This document shows, piece after piece, positions 1-9,668 of a stretch of 64,000 nt of DNA. Source of the DNA: Micromonospora lupini (GTDB lineage: Bacteria > Actinomycetota > Actinomycetes > Mycobacteriales > Micromonosporaceae); contig NZ_JAPENL010000001.1 of the NCBI RefSeq assembly GCF_026342015.1, forward strand, positions 3,100,001-3,164,000, in the 5' to 3' direction. The notes under the pieces were generated by a model. That model was not told the origin of the DNA and ran no database searches. It saw nothing but the letters and a program-made list of their open reading frames with translations. A program made the translations under genes and the position numbers. Positions within the stretch are counted from its first letter, which is position 1, and each line of letters begins with the position of its first letter.

Positions 1-46
1 CTGTCTGACGTCCTGATACCCAACGTGACGTGTGGGTAAGCCTCAC

Positions 47-859
47 TCAGACCGTCGGGGCCACCGGGTTGGGCAGCGCGCCGCCGAAGCGCCGGTCCCG
101 CTGGGCGTACAGCTCACACGCGTACCACAGGTGGCGGCGGTCGAAGTCCGGCCAGAGCGTGTCCAGGAAGACCAGTTCGGCGTACGCGGTCTGCCAGAGC
201 AGGAAATTGGAGATCCGCTCCTCGCCGGACGGCCGCAGGAACAGGTCCACCTCCGGGATCTCCGGGTGGTAGAGGTACTTGGCGACGGTCTTCTCGGTCA
301 CCTTCGACGGATCCAGTCGACCGGCCGCCACGTCCCGGGCTATCGCCGCGGCGGCGTCGCCGATCTCGGCCTGCCCGCCGTAGTTCACGCAGAACTGCAG
401 GGTAAGCGTCGAGTTGCCCCGGGACATCTCCTCGGCGGTCTGCAACTCGGAGATGACGCTCTTCCACAACCGCCCCGGCCGCCCGGACCAGACCACCCGG
501 ACGCCGAGGTCGACCAGCTGGTCGCGGCGTCGACGGATCACGTCCCGGTTGAACCCCATCAGGAACCGGACCTCGTCGGGTGAGCGCCGCCAGTTCTCGG
601 TGGAGAACGCGTACGCCGACAGGTAGGGGATGCCCATCTCGATGGCGCCCTCGATGGTGTCGAAGAGGCTGTGCTCCCCCGCCTCGTGACCCTTGGTGCG
701 GGGCAACCCGCGGTCCTTGGCCCACCGGCCGTTGCCGTCCATCACGACTGCCACATGCTTCGGCACCGCCTCGCTGGGCAGCGCCGGCGGCCGGGCACCG
801 GACGGGTGCGGCGTCGGTGGCGTCGGCTCGCGCCGGCCGGACCTCATCGATCGGATCAC
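47..859 (-). CDS. uppS: Isoprenyl (polyprenyl) diphosphate synthase, cis-type
   Basis: A 270-residue cis-prenyltransferase that extends farnesyl diphosphate with IPP to make the polyprenyl diphosphate carrier for cell-wall glycan assembly. The family motif DGNGRWA lies at residues 41-47 (Asp41 binds the Mg-diphosphate), FSTENW at 85-90, and the [15 protein letters not shown] region near 205-220. The start is GTG at 859, preceded by AGGGAGAGAG, and it overlaps the recO stop as GTGA; an ATG twelve bases in is less likely. The uppS-recO order matches M. tuberculosis Rv2361c-Rv2362c, where the product is decaprenyl diphosphate. Chain length (C50 or C55) cannot be read from the sequence. Confidence 0.95.
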   Translation of the reverse strand: MIRSMRSGRREPTPPTPHPSGARPPALPSEAVPKHVAVVMDGNGRWAKDRGLPRTKGHEAGEHSLFDTIEGAIEMGIPYLSAYAFSTENWRRSPDEVRFLMGFNRDVIRRRRDQLVDLGVRVVWSGRPGRLWKSVISELQTAEEMSRGNSTLTLQFCVNYGGQAEIGDAAAAIARDVAAGRLDPSKVTEKTVAKYLYHPEIPEVDLFLRPSGEERISNFLLWQTAYAELVFLDTLWPDFDRRHLWYACELYAQRDRRFGGALPNPVAPTV

Positions 860-1731
860 TCGGCTCTCTCCCTGCTCGTGCCGTCCGCCCCGGCCTCGGC
901 GTCACCGCGCGGCCGGAGCATCGCAGCCCCACCGCCGCCCGGCGGCGGGACCGTGCCGGCGACCGAGGGCCCCCGGTCGACCAGCGGCAGCGAGCGTAGC
1001 GCGCGTTCCAGGTGCCACTGGAGGTGCGCCGCGACCAGCCCACTGCACTCCCGGCGTACACCGGTCTCGGTGGCGTCGGCGACCACCCAGTCGCCGGTGG
1101 TCAGCGCGGACATCAGGTCGATTGTCGCCGGCGCGGGGTGGGCCGCGCCGGGCGGCCGGCAGTCCGGGCAGACCGCGCCCCCGGCGGGCACGGAGAACGC
1201 GCGGTGCCGCCCGGGGGTGCCGCAGACCGCGCAGGCGATGAGCGCCGGCGCCCAGCCCGCGAGAGCCATCCCGCGCAGCAGGTACGCGTCGAGCACAAGC
1301 GTCGTCGCGTGCTCGCCCCGGGACAGCGCCTTCAGCGCCCCCACGGTGAGCTGGAACAGCCGCAGCGACGGCTCCCGCTCGACGGGCGTCAGCCGCTCGG
1401 CGGTCTCGGCGATCGCGCTGGCCGCCGTGTAGCGGGGATAGTCCCCGAGGAACCGCTTGCCGTACAGCTCGATGCCCTCGACCTGGCTGACGGTGTGCAG
1501 CGCACTGCCGAGGTTGCCCTTGGGGTCACCGGCGAGCTGGAGGTCGACGTGACCGAACGGCTCCAGCCGGGCGCCGAACTTGCTCATGGTGCGCCGGACC
1601 CCCCGGGCGACCGCCCGCAGTCGGCCGTGCCGACGGGTGAGCAGCGTGATGATCCGGTCGGACTCGCCGAGCTTCTGCACGCGCAGCACCACCGCGTCGT
1701 CGCGGTAGAGCTGTCGGCGGTACCCGGCCAT
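856..1731 (-). CDS. recO: DNA repair protein RecO
   Basis: A 291-residue RecO, which loads RecA onto SSB-coated single-stranded DNA in the RecFOR recombination pathway. It has the N-terminal OB fold (from [19 protein letters not shown]) followed by a helical domain with a zinc-binding set, Cys167, Cys170, Cys188 and Cys191. The C-terminal 40 residues are a low-complexity Pro/Gly/Ala tail. The start is ATG at 1731. The stop overlaps the uppS start (GTGA), so the two genes are probably translationally coupled. Confidence 0.95.
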   Translation of the reverse strand: MAGYRRQLYRDDAVVLRVQKLGESDRIITLLTRRHGRLRAVARGVRRTMSKFGARLEPFGHVDLQLAGDPKGNLGSALHTVSQVEGIELYGKRFLGDYPRYTAASAIAETAERLTPVEREPSLRLFQLTVGALKALSRGEHATTLVLDAYLLRGMALAGWAPALIACAVCGTPGRHRAFSVPAGGAVCPDCRPPGAAHPAPATIDLMSALTTGDWVVADATETGVRRECSGLVAAHLQWHLERALRSLPLVDRGPSVAGTVPPPGGGGAAMLRPRGDAEAGADGTSRERAE

Positions 1732-1833
1732 CGGACCATTCTCCCTCGGGGTGTGAAATCAGGGTCGGTTCGGGGTGGACGCACGGACGAACCCCGATGC
1801 GCCAGGCTCGTCACCGGCCGTAGCGTGCTCGCC

Positions 1834-2640
1834 ATGGCACTGCACCAGACCACCGCCGCCCGTCGTCGCCGCGCCGCCGCGCCCGTCGCGTTGGGGCTGA
1901 CCACCGCCCTCATCCTGCTCGCCGCGTGCGACAACCTGTCCTTCCGCCGGCTCGACTACGACAACACCGAGGCCGTGAAGATCACCACCGTCCGGGTGGA
2001 GGGAGGCTCCGGAGACGTGATCGTCCGGGGCACCGGCACCGCCGGCGAGGCACGGATCAAGCGGGTCGTGCGCTACCAGGGCGGCGAACCCAAGGCCCGG
2101 TACGAGATCAAGGACAGCGAGCTGGTGCTGAACACCGACTGCGGCGACAGGTGCAGCGTCTCCTACGAGGTGACAGTCGGAGAGGGCGTGACCGTGCAGG
2201 GCGAGAGCGGCTCAGGTGACGTCGAGCTGACCAAGATCGGCGCGGTGAAGCTGCGGCTGGGCTCCGGCGACGTACGGATCAGCGACGTCACCGGGGCGAT
2301 CGACGTGGAGACCGGCTCCGGCAACATCGAGCTGAGCGAGGCCCGTTCGGGCGTACGACTGCGCGCCGGCTCCGGCGACATCACCGCTCGCCGGGTGGGC
2401 GGCACGACTGACGCCGAGGCCGGCTCCGGCAACGTCACAGTCGAGCTGGAGACCGCCGCCTCGGCGCGTCTGCACGCCTCCAGCGGGGACGTCTCGCTCG
2501 TGGTGCCGGCCGGCAGCTACCGGGTCCGCTCCAGCACCGGCTCCGGCGACGCCCGGATCACAGTCGCCGACGACCCGGCCGCGTCCCTGGTGCTCGACGG
2601 CTCGGCCGGCAGCGGCGACGTGTCGATCAGCCAGCGTTGA
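1834..2640 (+). CDS. DUF4097-family lipoprotein with GSGD beta-repeats
   Basis: A 268-residue exported lipoprotein. After a charged Arg-rich start, a hydrophobic stretch ends in a lipobox LAAC (Cys32). The rest is built from about eight repeats of roughly 20-25 residues, each with a Gly-Ser-Gly-Asp/Asn core followed by alternating hydrophobic residues, as expected of a right-handed beta-solenoid of the DUF4097/adhesin-like type. Its function is unknown. It lies alone on the plus strand between minus-strand recO and era and has its own hairpin terminator. The start ATG fits the signal peptide; a TAGCGT -10-like element lies just upstream. Confidence 0.85.
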   Translation: MALHQTTAARRRRAAAPVALGLTTALILLAACDNLSFRRLDYDNTEAVKITTVRVEGGSGDVIVRGTGTAGEARIKRVVRYQGGEPKARYEIKDSELVLNTDCGDRCSVSYEVTVGEGVTVQGESGSGDVELTKIGAVKLRLGSGDVRISDVTGAIDVETGSGNIELSEARSGVRLRAGSGDITARRVGGTTDAEAGSGNVTVELETAASARLHASSGDVSLVVPAGSYRVRSSTGSGDARITVADDPAASLVLDGSAGSGDVSISQR

Positions 2641-2672
2641 CGTCGATCAGCCGGCGTTGATCTCGCCGGTCG

Positions 2673-2700
2673 CCGCCGCAGCGGACACCCGCTGCGGCGG
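2673..2700. terminator. Bidirectional hairpin between convergent genes
   Basis: Perfect 12-bp stem (CCGCCGCAGCGG and its complement) with an ACAC loop, between the convergent DUF4097 and era stops. There is no U-tract, which is usual for actinobacterial terminators. Confidence 0.7.
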
Positions 2701-2736
2701 TACGGCCACTCGTCCCACGGTCCCGCCGGATGGCGC

Positions 2737-3642
2737 TCAGAAACCCAGCTTGCGCAACTGCCTCGGGTCGCGCTGCCAGTCCTTCGCGACCCGCACGTGC
2801 AGGTCGAGATAGACCCGGCTGCCGAGCAGCTCCTCGATCTGCCGGCGGGCGTTCGTGCCGACCTCCTTGAGCCGGCTCGCCTTGTGGCCGAGGACGATTG
2901 CCTTCTGACTGGGCCGTTCCACGTACAGGTCGGCGTAGATCTTGATGACCTTCCCCTCGGGGACCATCTCCTCGACCACCACGGCGATGGAGTGCGGCAG
3001 CTCGTCGCGGACGCCCTCCAGGGCGGCCTCCCGGATCAGCTCCGCGACCATCACCTGCTCCGGGTCGTCGGTAAGCATGTCGTCCGGGTAGAGCTGGGGC
3101 GACGGCGGCAGGTATTTGGTCATCACGTCGACGAGCGTGTCCACCTGGTGCCCGGAGACCGCGCTCACCGGCACGATCTCGGCGAACTCCCCCATCTGAC
3201 TCACCGCGAGCAACTGCTCGGCCAGGCGGCGCTTGTCCACCAGGTCGGTCTTGGTGACGACCGCCAGCACTGTCGCCTTCAGCTCGGCCAGCTCGCCGGT
3301 GATGAACCGGTCGCCGCGTCCCACCGGCTCGTCCGCCGGGATGCACAGGCCGATCACGTCGACCTCCGTCCAGGTGGAGCGGACCAGATCGTTGAGGCGC
3401 TCACCGAGCAGCGTACGAGGGCGGTGCAGGCCAGGCGTGTCCACCAGGACGAGCTGTGACTCCGGACGGTGCAGGACCGCCCGGATGACGTGCCGGGTGG
3501 TCTGCGGCTTGTTCGAGGTGATCGCGATCTTCGTGCCGACGATCGCGTTGGTGAGCGTGGACTTGCCGGCGTTGGGCCGGCCCACGAAGCAGCCGAACCC
3601 GGCCCGGTACGGGCGCGGCTCCGGATCCTGGACGGGGCTCAC
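2737..3642 (-). CDS. era: GTPase Era
   Basis: A 301-residue GTPase that binds the 3' end of 16S rRNA during 30S assembly. Visible motifs are the P-loop GRPNAGKST (21-29), switch-I threonines in KPQTTR, DTPG (68-71) and TKTD (130-133, in place of NKxD). A C-terminal KH domain contains GHKASRLKEVG. GTG at 3642 overlaps the stop of the upstream deaminase-like gene as GTGA. It belongs to the ybeY-CNNM-deaminase-era run, which links ribosome-maturation factors. Confidence 0.96.
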   Translation of the reverse strand: MSPVQDPEPRPYRAGFGCFVGRPNAGKSTLTNAIVGTKIAITSNKPQTTRHVIRAVLHRPESQLVLVDTPGLHRPRTLLGERLNDLVRSTWTEVDVIGLCIPADEPVGRGDRFITGELAELKATVLAVVTKTDLVDKRRLAEQLLAVSQMGEFAEIVPVSAVSGHQVDTLVDVMTKYLPPSPQLYPDDMLTDDPEQVMVAELIREAALEGVRDELPHSIAVVVEEMVPEGKVIKIYADLYVERPSQKAIVLGHKASRLKEVGTNARRQIEELLGSRVYLDLHVRVAKDWQRDPRQLRKLGF

Positions 3643-4025
3643 TCGGTCACCGTGCCGAGCACCGTGCCGTCCGGCGCGGCCACGTGGATCGGCGCGTCCA
3701 CGGCGAGATCGCGCACCGCGGCGTGACCGGCGCCGTCAAGCGTCGACGCCTCGGTCACCACCGCCGCCGCCTCCAGCCGACCCGCCCCGGCGGCCACCGC
3801 CGAGGCCACCGCCAACTGCAGGGCCGTCAGGGTAAGCGAGGGCAGCGCGACGCTTGCCGCCGCGTACGTCCGGCCGTCGGAGTCCCGGACCGCGGCGCCC
3901 TCCACGGCACCGACCCGCCCACGGGCGCCCCGGGCCAGGACGACGAGCTTGCCGTCCTCCGCGCTCAGCGGCGCCGGCGCGGTGGGGGTGGGCCGGGCGG
4001 CGGGCGCGGCGGGTGTCTCAGGCAT
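3639..4025 (-). CDS. Cytidine deaminase-like protein lacking the zinc site
   Basis: A 128-residue protein in the place where many actinobacteria carry a gene annotated as cytidine deaminase, between the CNNM/CBS gene and era (Rv2365c position). The sequence has no cysteine at all and no His-Ala-Glu motif, so it cannot form the Cys-Cys-His/Cys zinc centre of active cytidine deaminases. The region GKLVVLARGARGR...AAVRDSDGRTYAAASV still resembles the core of the fold, so this is probably a non-catalytic relative with a structural or regulatory role. The start ATG at 4025 overlaps the upstream gene by 8 bases. Confidence 0.8.
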   Translation of the reverse strand: MPETPAAPAARPTPTAPAPLSAEDGKLVVLARGARGRVGAVEGAAVRDSDGRTYAAASVALPSLTLTALQLAVASAVAAGAGRLEAAAVVTEASTLDGAGHAAVRDLAVDAPIHVAAPDGTVLGTVTE

Positions 4026-5418
4026 CGGCGGCTTGCCTCTCCTCGTCTCGGTAATGGTCCGGGTCGTCCCCGGGGCCGGCGTGGTCGCCGCGCCCGGTGC
4101 TGTCCTGCTCGTCGCCCGACTCGACCCTGCTGACCAGGACTGTGTCGATCCGGTTGCGCCGGCCCGTGGTGCCCTCGGCGACCAGTCGGAGACCGGCCAC
4201 CTCGGCCTGCGCTCCGGGGATCGGCACCCGCCCCAGCGACTGGGCGAGCAGGCCACCGACCGTCTCCACCTCGTCGGTGGGCAGGTCGGCGCCGAACATC
4301 TCGCCCAGGTTCTCCACCGGCAGGCGGGCGGTCACCCGCACCGAGGAGTCCGCGAGGCGTTCGACAGGCGGGCGTTCGACATCGTACTCGTCGGTGATCT
4401 CACCGACGATCTCCTCCAGGATGTCCTCGATGGTGACCAGACCACCGGTGCCGCCGTACTCGTCGACAACGACGACCAGGTGGTTGCGGGCCGCCTGCAT
4501 CTCCGACAGCAGATCGTCGACAGGCTTGGACTCCGGCACGAAGGTGGCGGGGCGCATCAGCTCGGCCACCGGCAACTGCTCGGCGTCCGGCTCGCCGCCC
4601 CGCGACCTGCGGATCAGGTCCTTGAGGTAGAGCACCCCGAGCACGTCGTCGACGCTCTCGCCGATCACCGGAATGCGGGAGAAACCTGAACGCAGGAACA
4701 GCACCAACGCCTGGGCGAGGGTCTTGCCCTCCTCGATCCACACCATCTCGGTACGCGGCACCATCACCTCGCGGGCGATGGTGTCGCCGAGCGCGAAGAC
4801 CGAGTGGATCATCTGACGTTCGCCGTGCTCCACGACGCCGCGCTGCTCGGCCAGGTCCACCAGCTCGCGCAGCTCCACCTGGCTGGCGAACGGCCCCTCC
4901 CGGAAGCCGCGCCCCGGGGTGACCGCGTTGCCGATCAGGATGAGCAGCGACGCGAGGGGGTTGAGCGCGCGGCCCAGCCAGCGGACCAGCGGCGCGACCG
5001 CCCGACCCACCGCGTACGCGTGCTGCCGGCCGATGGTGCGCGGCGCGACACCGACCACCACGAAGCTGACCACTGTCATCGCGCCGGCGGTGACAAGCGC
5101 GGCACGCCAGCCGGCGCCGAAGCTGTCCACCGCTACCAACGCCACAAGCGTGGTGGCGGTCAGCTCGGCGAGCAGCCGCAGCAACAGCAACAGGTTGAGG
5201 TGCCGGACGACGTCCGAGGCCACGACCTGGAGGGTCCGGGCGCCGCGTACACCGTCGCGGGCCAGCTCGGCGGCCCGGGCCGGCGAGACCGCGGCGAGCG
5301 CCGCCTCGGTCATGGCGATCACACCGGCCAGCACCACCAGGCCCGCCGCGAAGACGATCAGTTGCAGGTCGGGAAGGCCGGCCGTGGGGCCGACCGCGAG
5401 TAACGGAGGAGTGGACAT
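4018..5418 (-). CDS. CNNM/HlyC-type membrane protein with CBS pair
   Basis: A 466-residue protein of the hemolysin-C/CorC/CNNM family. The order is an N-terminal DUF21 membrane domain (about residues 15-200, several hydrophobic helices starting LIVFAAGLVVLAGVIAM), a tandem CBS domain (about 215-335) and a C-terminal CorC/HlyC domain (about 350-430). Family members are implicated in Mg2+/Co2+ efflux, but the substrate here is unproven. ATG at 5418 shares one base with the ybeY stop (TGATG), so translation is likely coupled. It corresponds in position to Rv2366c. Confidence 0.9.
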   Translation of the reverse strand: MSTPPLLAVGPTAGLPDLQLIVFAAGLVVLAGVIAMTEAALAAVSPARAAELARDGVRGARTLQVVASDVVRHLNLLLLLRLLAELTATTLVALVAVDSFGAGWRAALVTAGAMTVVSFVVVGVAPRTIGRQHAYAVGRAVAPLVRWLGRALNPLASLLILIGNAVTPGRGFREGPFASQVELRELVDLAEQRGVVEHGERQMIHSVFALGDTIAREVMVPRTEMVWIEEGKTLAQALVLFLRSGFSRIPVIGESVDDVLGVLYLKDLIRRSRGGEPDAEQLPVAELMRPATFVPESKPVDDLLSEMQAARNHLVVVVDEYGGTGGLVTIEDILEEIVGEITDEYDVERPPVERLADSSVRVTARLPVENLGEMFGADLPTDEVETVGGLLAQSLGRVPIPGAQAEVAGLRLVAEGTTGRRNRIDTVLVSRVESGDEQDSTGRGDHAGPGDDPDHYRDEERQAADA

Positions 5419-5891
5419 CACTGGGTGCGGGTCGACCGCCAGCTCGCCAGCAGTCGAGCCTGCAGAGCGAACATCTCGCGCTCCTCCTCCGGCTCGGCGT
5501 GGTCGTAGCCGAGCAGGTGCAGCACCCCGTGCACGGTGAGCAGGTGCAGCTCGTCGGCCGAGGCGTGGCCGGCGGTCGCCGCCTGCTTGGCCGCGACCTC
5601 GGGGCACAGCACGATGTCACCGAGCAGGGCGGGCTCGCCGCCGGCGGGGGCGCTCTCGCCCGGACCGTGGTCGACGCTTCCCTCGTCCATCGGGAAGGCG
5701 AGCACGTCTGTCGGGCCGTCCCCGCCCATCCAGCGGTGGTTCAGCTCGGTCATGTAGTCGACGTCGACAAGCAACACGGACAGCTCGGCGAGGGGGTTGA
5801 CCCCCATCTCGTCGAGGGCGTGCCGGGCGACGGCGAGCACGGCGTCGGTGTCGACCTCGACACCGGACTCGTTGGCGATCTCGATGGACAA
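5418..5891 (-). CDS. ybeY: Endoribonuclease YbeY
   Basis: A 157-residue metal-dependent endoribonuclease involved in 16S rRNA 3'-end maturation and ribosome quality control. The zinc motif H-x3-H-x5-H is intact (His121, His125, His131, within [11 protein letters not shown]). The start codon is TTG at 5891, preceded by AGAGGAAAG. It lies 15 bases after phoH, and its stop overlaps the next gene. The order phoH-ybeY-CNNM-era is conserved in actinobacteria. Confidence 0.95.
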   Translation of the reverse strand: MSIEIANESGVEVDTDAVLAVARHALDEMGVNPLAELSVLLVDVDYMTELNHRWMGGDGPTDVLAFPMDEGSVDHGPGESAPAGGEPALLGDIVLCPEVAAKQAATAGHASADELHLLTVHGVLHLLGYDHAEPEEEREMFALQARLLASWRSTRTQ

Positions 5892-5906
5892 CTGCTTTCC
5901 TCTGCT

Positions 5907-6965
5907 TTAGCGGCGGCGGCCGGCCCGGCCGCCCTGGGCGGGTCGCCCGGGCACGGCATGGACGCCCTGCGCCTGCTGGTTCTCCCGCTCGGCGTCCCAG
6001 CGGGCGTACGCGTCGACGATCTCCCCGACCAGCCGGTGGCGGACCACGTCGGAGCTGGACAACTGGGAGAAGTGCACGTCGTCGACGTTCTCCAGGATGT
6101 CCCGAACCACCCGCAGGCCGCTGCTCGTCCCGCCGGGAAGGTCCACCTGGGTGATGTCACCCGTCACGACGATCTTGGAGTTGAAGCCGAGCCGGGTGAG
6201 GAACATCTTCATCTGCTCGGGCGTCGTGTTCTGCGCCTCGTCCAGGATGATGAACGCATCAGAGAGGGTCCGGCCCCGCATGTACGCCAGCGGGGCGACC
6301 TCGATCGTCCCCTGGGCCATCAGCCTCGGGATCGACTCGGGGTCGAGCATCTCGTGCAGCGCATCGTAGAGCGGGCGCAGGTACGGGTCGATCTTCTCGT
6401 TGAGCGTGCCGGGCAGGAAGCCCAGCCGCTCCCCCGCCTCGACCGCCGGTCGGGTCAGGATGATGCGGTTGACCTGCTTGGCCTGCAACGCCTGGACGGC
6501 CTTCGCCATCGCCAGGTAGGTCTTGCCGGTGCCGGCCGGGCCGATGCCGAAGACGATGGTGTGCGAGTCGATCGCGTCGACGTACCGCTTCTGCCCGAGG
6601 GTCTTGGGGCGGATGGTGCGCCCGCGACGGGAGAGGATGTCGAGGGTCAGGACTTCGGCGGGCCGCTCGGCGCTGCCCTGCTCGAGCATGCCGACGGTAC
6701 GCCGGACGGCGTCACTGGTCAGGGTCTCGCCTTTCTCGATGAGTTCGAGCAGCTCACTGAAGACCCGCTCGGCGAGGGCGTTGTCCGCGGGGGCGCCGGT
6801 GATCGTGATCTCGTTGCCCCGGACGTGCACGTCACTCGCGACCGAGCGTTCGACGAGTCGCAGGATCTCGTCGCCCGCGCCGAGCAGATTGACCATGATC
6901 TTGGAGTCGGGCACGGTGATCCTGGTCTGCACCCGGGGCGGGCCGGGAGGTGGGGTGCCGGTCAT
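5907..6965 (-). CDS. phoH: PhoH-family ATPase
   Basis: A 352-residue P-loop ATPase of the PhoH family, probably an RNA-associated ATPase or helicase-like factor given its fixed link with ybeY. Walker A is GPAGTGKT (142-149) and Walker B is FIILDEAQN (about 245). A short N-terminal KH-like segment (about 15-60) precedes the ATPase core. The start is taken as ATG 6965; an in-frame GTG at 7025 would add 20 Pro/Ala/Arg-rich residues and cannot be excluded. It is the first gene of the phoH-ybeY-CNNM-deaminase-era operon. Confidence 0.93.
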   Translation of the reverse strand: MTGTPPPGPPRVQTRITVPDSKIMVNLLGAGDEILRLVERSVASDVHVRGNEITITGAPADNALAERVFSELLELIEKGETLTSDAVRRTVGMLEQGSAERPAEVLTLDILSRRGRTIRPKTLGQKRYVDAIDSHTIVFGIGPAGTGKTYLAMAKAVQALQAKQVNRIILTRPAVEAGERLGFLPGTLNEKIDPYLRPLYDALHEMLDPESIPRLMAQGTIEVAPLAYMRGRTLSDAFIILDEAQNTTPEQMKMFLTRLGFNSKIVVTGDITQVDLPGGTSSGLRVVRDILENVDDVHFSQLSSSDVVRHRLVGEIVDAYARWDAERENQQAQGVHAVPGRPAQGGRAGRRR

Positions 6966-7096
6966 AGGTCGGGCCGAAGGGCCCTGCGCACCTGCTCTCG
7001 ATCTCGGCGCCGGCCCTGCTGGCACGGCGTGCGGACGTTACACCCATCGTATCGGGTCAACGCGGGCCGCATCGCGCCCATTTCCGCTGGCCGCGA

Positions 7097-8482
7097 TCAA
7101 CTCCCGGCCCGGAAGTCGTACCTGTCGAAGGTCTCCTGGTGGCGGGTGAACCGGTAGGTCGCCCAGTGCATCCGGACCACCGTCCGTGAGTCGTCCCGGG
7201 TGAGCCGCAGCAGCTCGCCGACCTCCCGGCCGGAGACCGTCCGGAACACGTCCGGCCGGTCCGGCAGCGGTGCGAAGACCGCCGGCGGGCGGCCCGCCGG
7301 GTCCCGGACCCCGCGCGCCTGAAGGGTGCCGTCGTGCCAGGAGAAGACATATTCGGAACCCTCGCCCCACCAGCGGCCGAGCATCCCCCGCAGGGCTGCC
7401 GGAGCGGATGCGCCGGGCACCCAGGGCTCGATGTCGGCGGGGTCGTGTTCGACAGCCTCGGTGAGCAGCCGGTGCGGCAGCTCTAACAGCTCGGCCGCCG
7501 TACCTGACGAACCGAGCACCGCGACGCCCATCGCGCCGGCCGTGCCGTCGCCGCCCCGACGGCCGTACACGCCGGCCAGGAAGCCCGGCATCGCGCCGTC
7601 GTGCCCCACGTGCACCACCCGTTCGCCCTGCGGGACGAGGATCAGGCCGAGCCCGAAGCCGGCGCCCCAGAGCGTCTCGTCGGTGGTGGTCAGCGGCCAG
7701 CGCATCTCGTCCAGGGTGCCCGGGGCGAGCACCGCGCCGGCCGGGTCGAGCGCCGCCGGGTCGGCGAGGAACGCCGCCCAGCGGGCCATGTCGGTAGCGG
7801 TGCTCCAGAGCTGGGCCGCCGGGCCGACCGCGCCGAGGTCGGTCGGCGGCTCCGGGTGCGCCTCGTCGGAGTACGCGTCGACCAGGTAGCCGGTGGCCGC
7901 CGAGGGCCTGGGCGTCACTGTGGTGTCGGTCAGCCCCAGCGGCGTCAGCACCCGCTCGGCGAGCACCTCCGCCCAACTTCCCCCGCGTAGTCGGCCGACC
8001 AGCAGGCCGAGCACGGCCAGACCCAGGTTGGAGTAGTGGAACCGACGGCCGGTGGGCAGCACCCGCTCGGCGCGGTCCAGCCCGGCCACCAACTGCTCGG
8101 CGTCCGGCGCGTCCAGGGTGTCCCAGACGTCACCGAACGGCTCGCGTTGCAGGCCGCCGGTGTGCGACAGCAGCCGGCGCACGGTCAACTCGCCGTGCGC
8201 GGGAAGCTCCAGGTGCCGGCTCACCTGGTCGTCCAGGTCCAGCAGCCCGTCGTCGCGGCACTGCAGGGTGAGCACCGCCGTGAAGGTCTTGGTGACCGAG
8301 CCGATCCGGAACTGGGTGCCCGGACCCAACGGGCTGTCGGTGCCGGTGCCTCCGACGGTGCAGGTCCACAGCGGCCGGTCGGCGCGGTGCAGCGCCGCCG
8401 ACACCGCCGGCACCCGCGCGTCGGCCTGCACCCGCCGGACCAGCCGACCCAACCTGTCGTACGCGTCCGGTCCGTCCGTCAC
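7097..8482 (-). CDS. Serine hydrolase, beta-lactamase class C family
   Basis: A 461-residue cytoplasmic-looking protein (no signal peptide) of the beta-lactamase/esterase fold. The catalytic SxxK is S62-V-T-K65, the second motif Y150-S-N152 is present, and a His-x-Gly motif occurs in HVGHDG. About 100 C-terminal residues form an extra domain. Such proteins are usually esterases or peptidases and not resistance enzymes. The GTG start overlaps the HIT gene stop (GTGA), so the two are cotranscribed; the substrate is unknown. Confidence 0.85.
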   Translation of the reverse strand: MTDGPDAYDRLGRLVRRVQADARVPAVSAALHRADRPLWTCTVGGTGTDSPLGPGTQFRIGSVTKTFTAVLTLQCRDDGLLDLDDQVSRHLELPAHGELTVRRLLSHTGGLQREPFGDVWDTLDAPDAEQLVAGLDRAERVLPTGRRFHYSNLGLAVLGLLVGRLRGGSWAEVLAERVLTPLGLTDTTVTPRPSAATGYLVDAYSDEAHPEPPTDLGAVGPAAQLWSTATDMARWAAFLADPAALDPAGAVLAPGTLDEMRWPLTTTDETLWGAGFGLGLILVPQGERVVHVGHDGAMPGFLAGVYGRRGGDGTAGAMGVAVLGSSGTAAELLELPHRLLTEAVEHDPADIEPWVPGASAPAALRGMLGRWWGEGSEYVFSWHDGTLQARGVRDPAGRPPAVFAPLPDRPDVFRTVSGREVGELLRLTRDDSRTVVRMHWATYRFTRHQETFDRYDFRAGS

Positions 8483-8838
8483 GCCAGGTCCCGGGCGAGC
8501 ATCGGGCCGAGCGGAGCGCCACCGAGCAGGTGGGCGTGCGCGTGGAACACCTCCTGCCCGCCGTACGCCCCGGTGTTGAACATCAGCCGGAACCCGTCGC
8601 CGAGCAGCCCCTCGTCCTCGGCCACCGCGGCGGCCGTGGCGAGTACCGCACCGGCCAGCGCCGGATCGCCCTCGGCGAGCGTGGCGACGTCGGCGTAGTG
8701 CTCCTTCGGAATGACCAGGACGTGCACCGGGGCCTTCGGGTCGATGTCGCGGAAGGCGAGCGTGGTGGCGGTCTCCCGGACCACTGTGGCCGGGATCTCC
8801 CCGGCGACGATGCGGCAGAACAGGCAGTCGGATCCCAT
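8479..8838 (-). CDS. HIT-family nucleotide-binding hydrolase
   Basis: A 119-residue histidine-triad protein of the HinT type, which hydrolyses nucleoside phosphoramidates. The triad His-x-His-x-His is HAHAH (99-103), followed by two leucines. An N-terminal CxxC (Cys5, Cys8) resembles the zinc-binding form of the family. The start ATG at 8838 gives a length typical for HinT. It is divergently transcribed from the adjacent SDR gene with about 46 bases between. Confidence 0.92.
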   Translation of the reverse strand: MGSDCLFCRIVAGEIPATVVRETATTLAFRDIDPKAPVHVLVIPKEHYADVATLAEGDPALAGAVLATAAAVAEDEGLLGDGFRLMFNTGAYGGQEVFHAHAHLLGGAPLGPMLARDLA

Positions 8839-8884
8839 CGGGGCAGTGTAGGTAAGCGCGACCGGCTCGGGCAGGATGGCCGGC

Positions 8885-9646
8885 ATGACGGATCGGGCGG
8901 TACTGGTGACCGGTTCCTCGCGCGGCATCGGCCGGGCGGTGGTGGAGGCGTTCGCCGCCGGCGGCGACCGGGTGGCCATCCACCACCGCGACTCCGCCGA
9001 CGCGGCCGAGGAGCTGCGCGCGCGGCTGCCCGGCTCGGGGCACGTCGTGGTCCGCGCCGACCTCACCGACCCGGACGCGGTCCGGGCCATGGTCGACCGG
9101 GCCGCCGAACTGCTCGGCGGGCTCGACGTGCTCGTCAACAACGCCGGGGTGTACGGCGACCGGGACGCCCCGCACCCGGTCTTCGGCACCTCGTACGAGC
9201 AGTGGCAGCGGCGCTGGCGTCAGGCGGTGGAGACAAACCTGACCGGGGCCGGCAACGTCATCTGGTGCGCCGCCCAGCACCTGCGCGAACGTGGCGGCCG
9301 GATCGTCAACGTGTCGTCCCGGGGCGCTTTCCGGGGGGAGCCGGACCAGCCGGCGTACGGCGCCAGCAAGGCGGGACTGAACGCGTTGGGGCAGTCTCTC
9401 GCCGTGGCGCTCGCGCCGTACGGCATCACGGTTGCCACCGTCGCGCCGGGCTTCGTGGCGACCGACATGACGACCGAGCACCTGCGCGGCGAGCAGGGCG
9501 CGGCGATCCGGGCGCAGAGCCCGTTCGACCGGGTGGCCCGGCCGGAGGAGATCGCCGCGGCCGTGCACTGGCTGGCCTCGCCGCAGGCGGAGTGGGCCTC
9601 CGGCACCATCGTCGACCTCAACGGCGCCTCCTACCTGCGCAGCTGA
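8885..9646 (+). CDS. SDR-family oxidoreductase (FabG-like)
   Basis: A 253-residue classical short-chain dehydrogenase. The NAD(P) motif TGxxxGIG is at 9-16, NNAG at 85-88, the catalytic Ser is in VNVSSRG (about 145), and Tyr158-x3-Lys162 forms the active pair. It resembles 3-oxoacyl-ACP reductases, but the substrate cannot be assigned. ATG 8885 is preferred because MTDRAVLVTG is the usual N-terminus; an ATG nine bases upstream is also in frame. It converges with rsmE. Confidence 0.88.
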   Translation: MTDRAVLVTGSSRGIGRAVVEAFAAGGDRVAIHHRDSADAAEELRARLPGSGHVVVRADLTDPDAVRAMVDRAAELLGGLDVLVNNAGVYGDRDAPHPVFGTSYEQWQRRWRQAVETNLTGAGNVIWCAAQHLRERGGRIVNVSSRGAFRGEPDQPAYGASKAGLNALGQSLAVALAPYGITVATVAPGFVATDMTTEHLRGEQGAAIRAQSPFDRVARPEEIAAAVHWLASPQAEWASGTIVDLNGASYLRS

Positions 9647-9668
9647 CCGGCCGCTCCGACAAGATCGG

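Noticed and set aside
17..38. Weak hairpin after uppS
   Set aside because: Only five to six pairs with mismatches; too weak to call as a terminator.
7097..8482. Antibiotic-resistance beta-lactamase
   Set aside because: No signal peptide and an additional C-terminal domain; the fold is shared by many esterases and peptidases.
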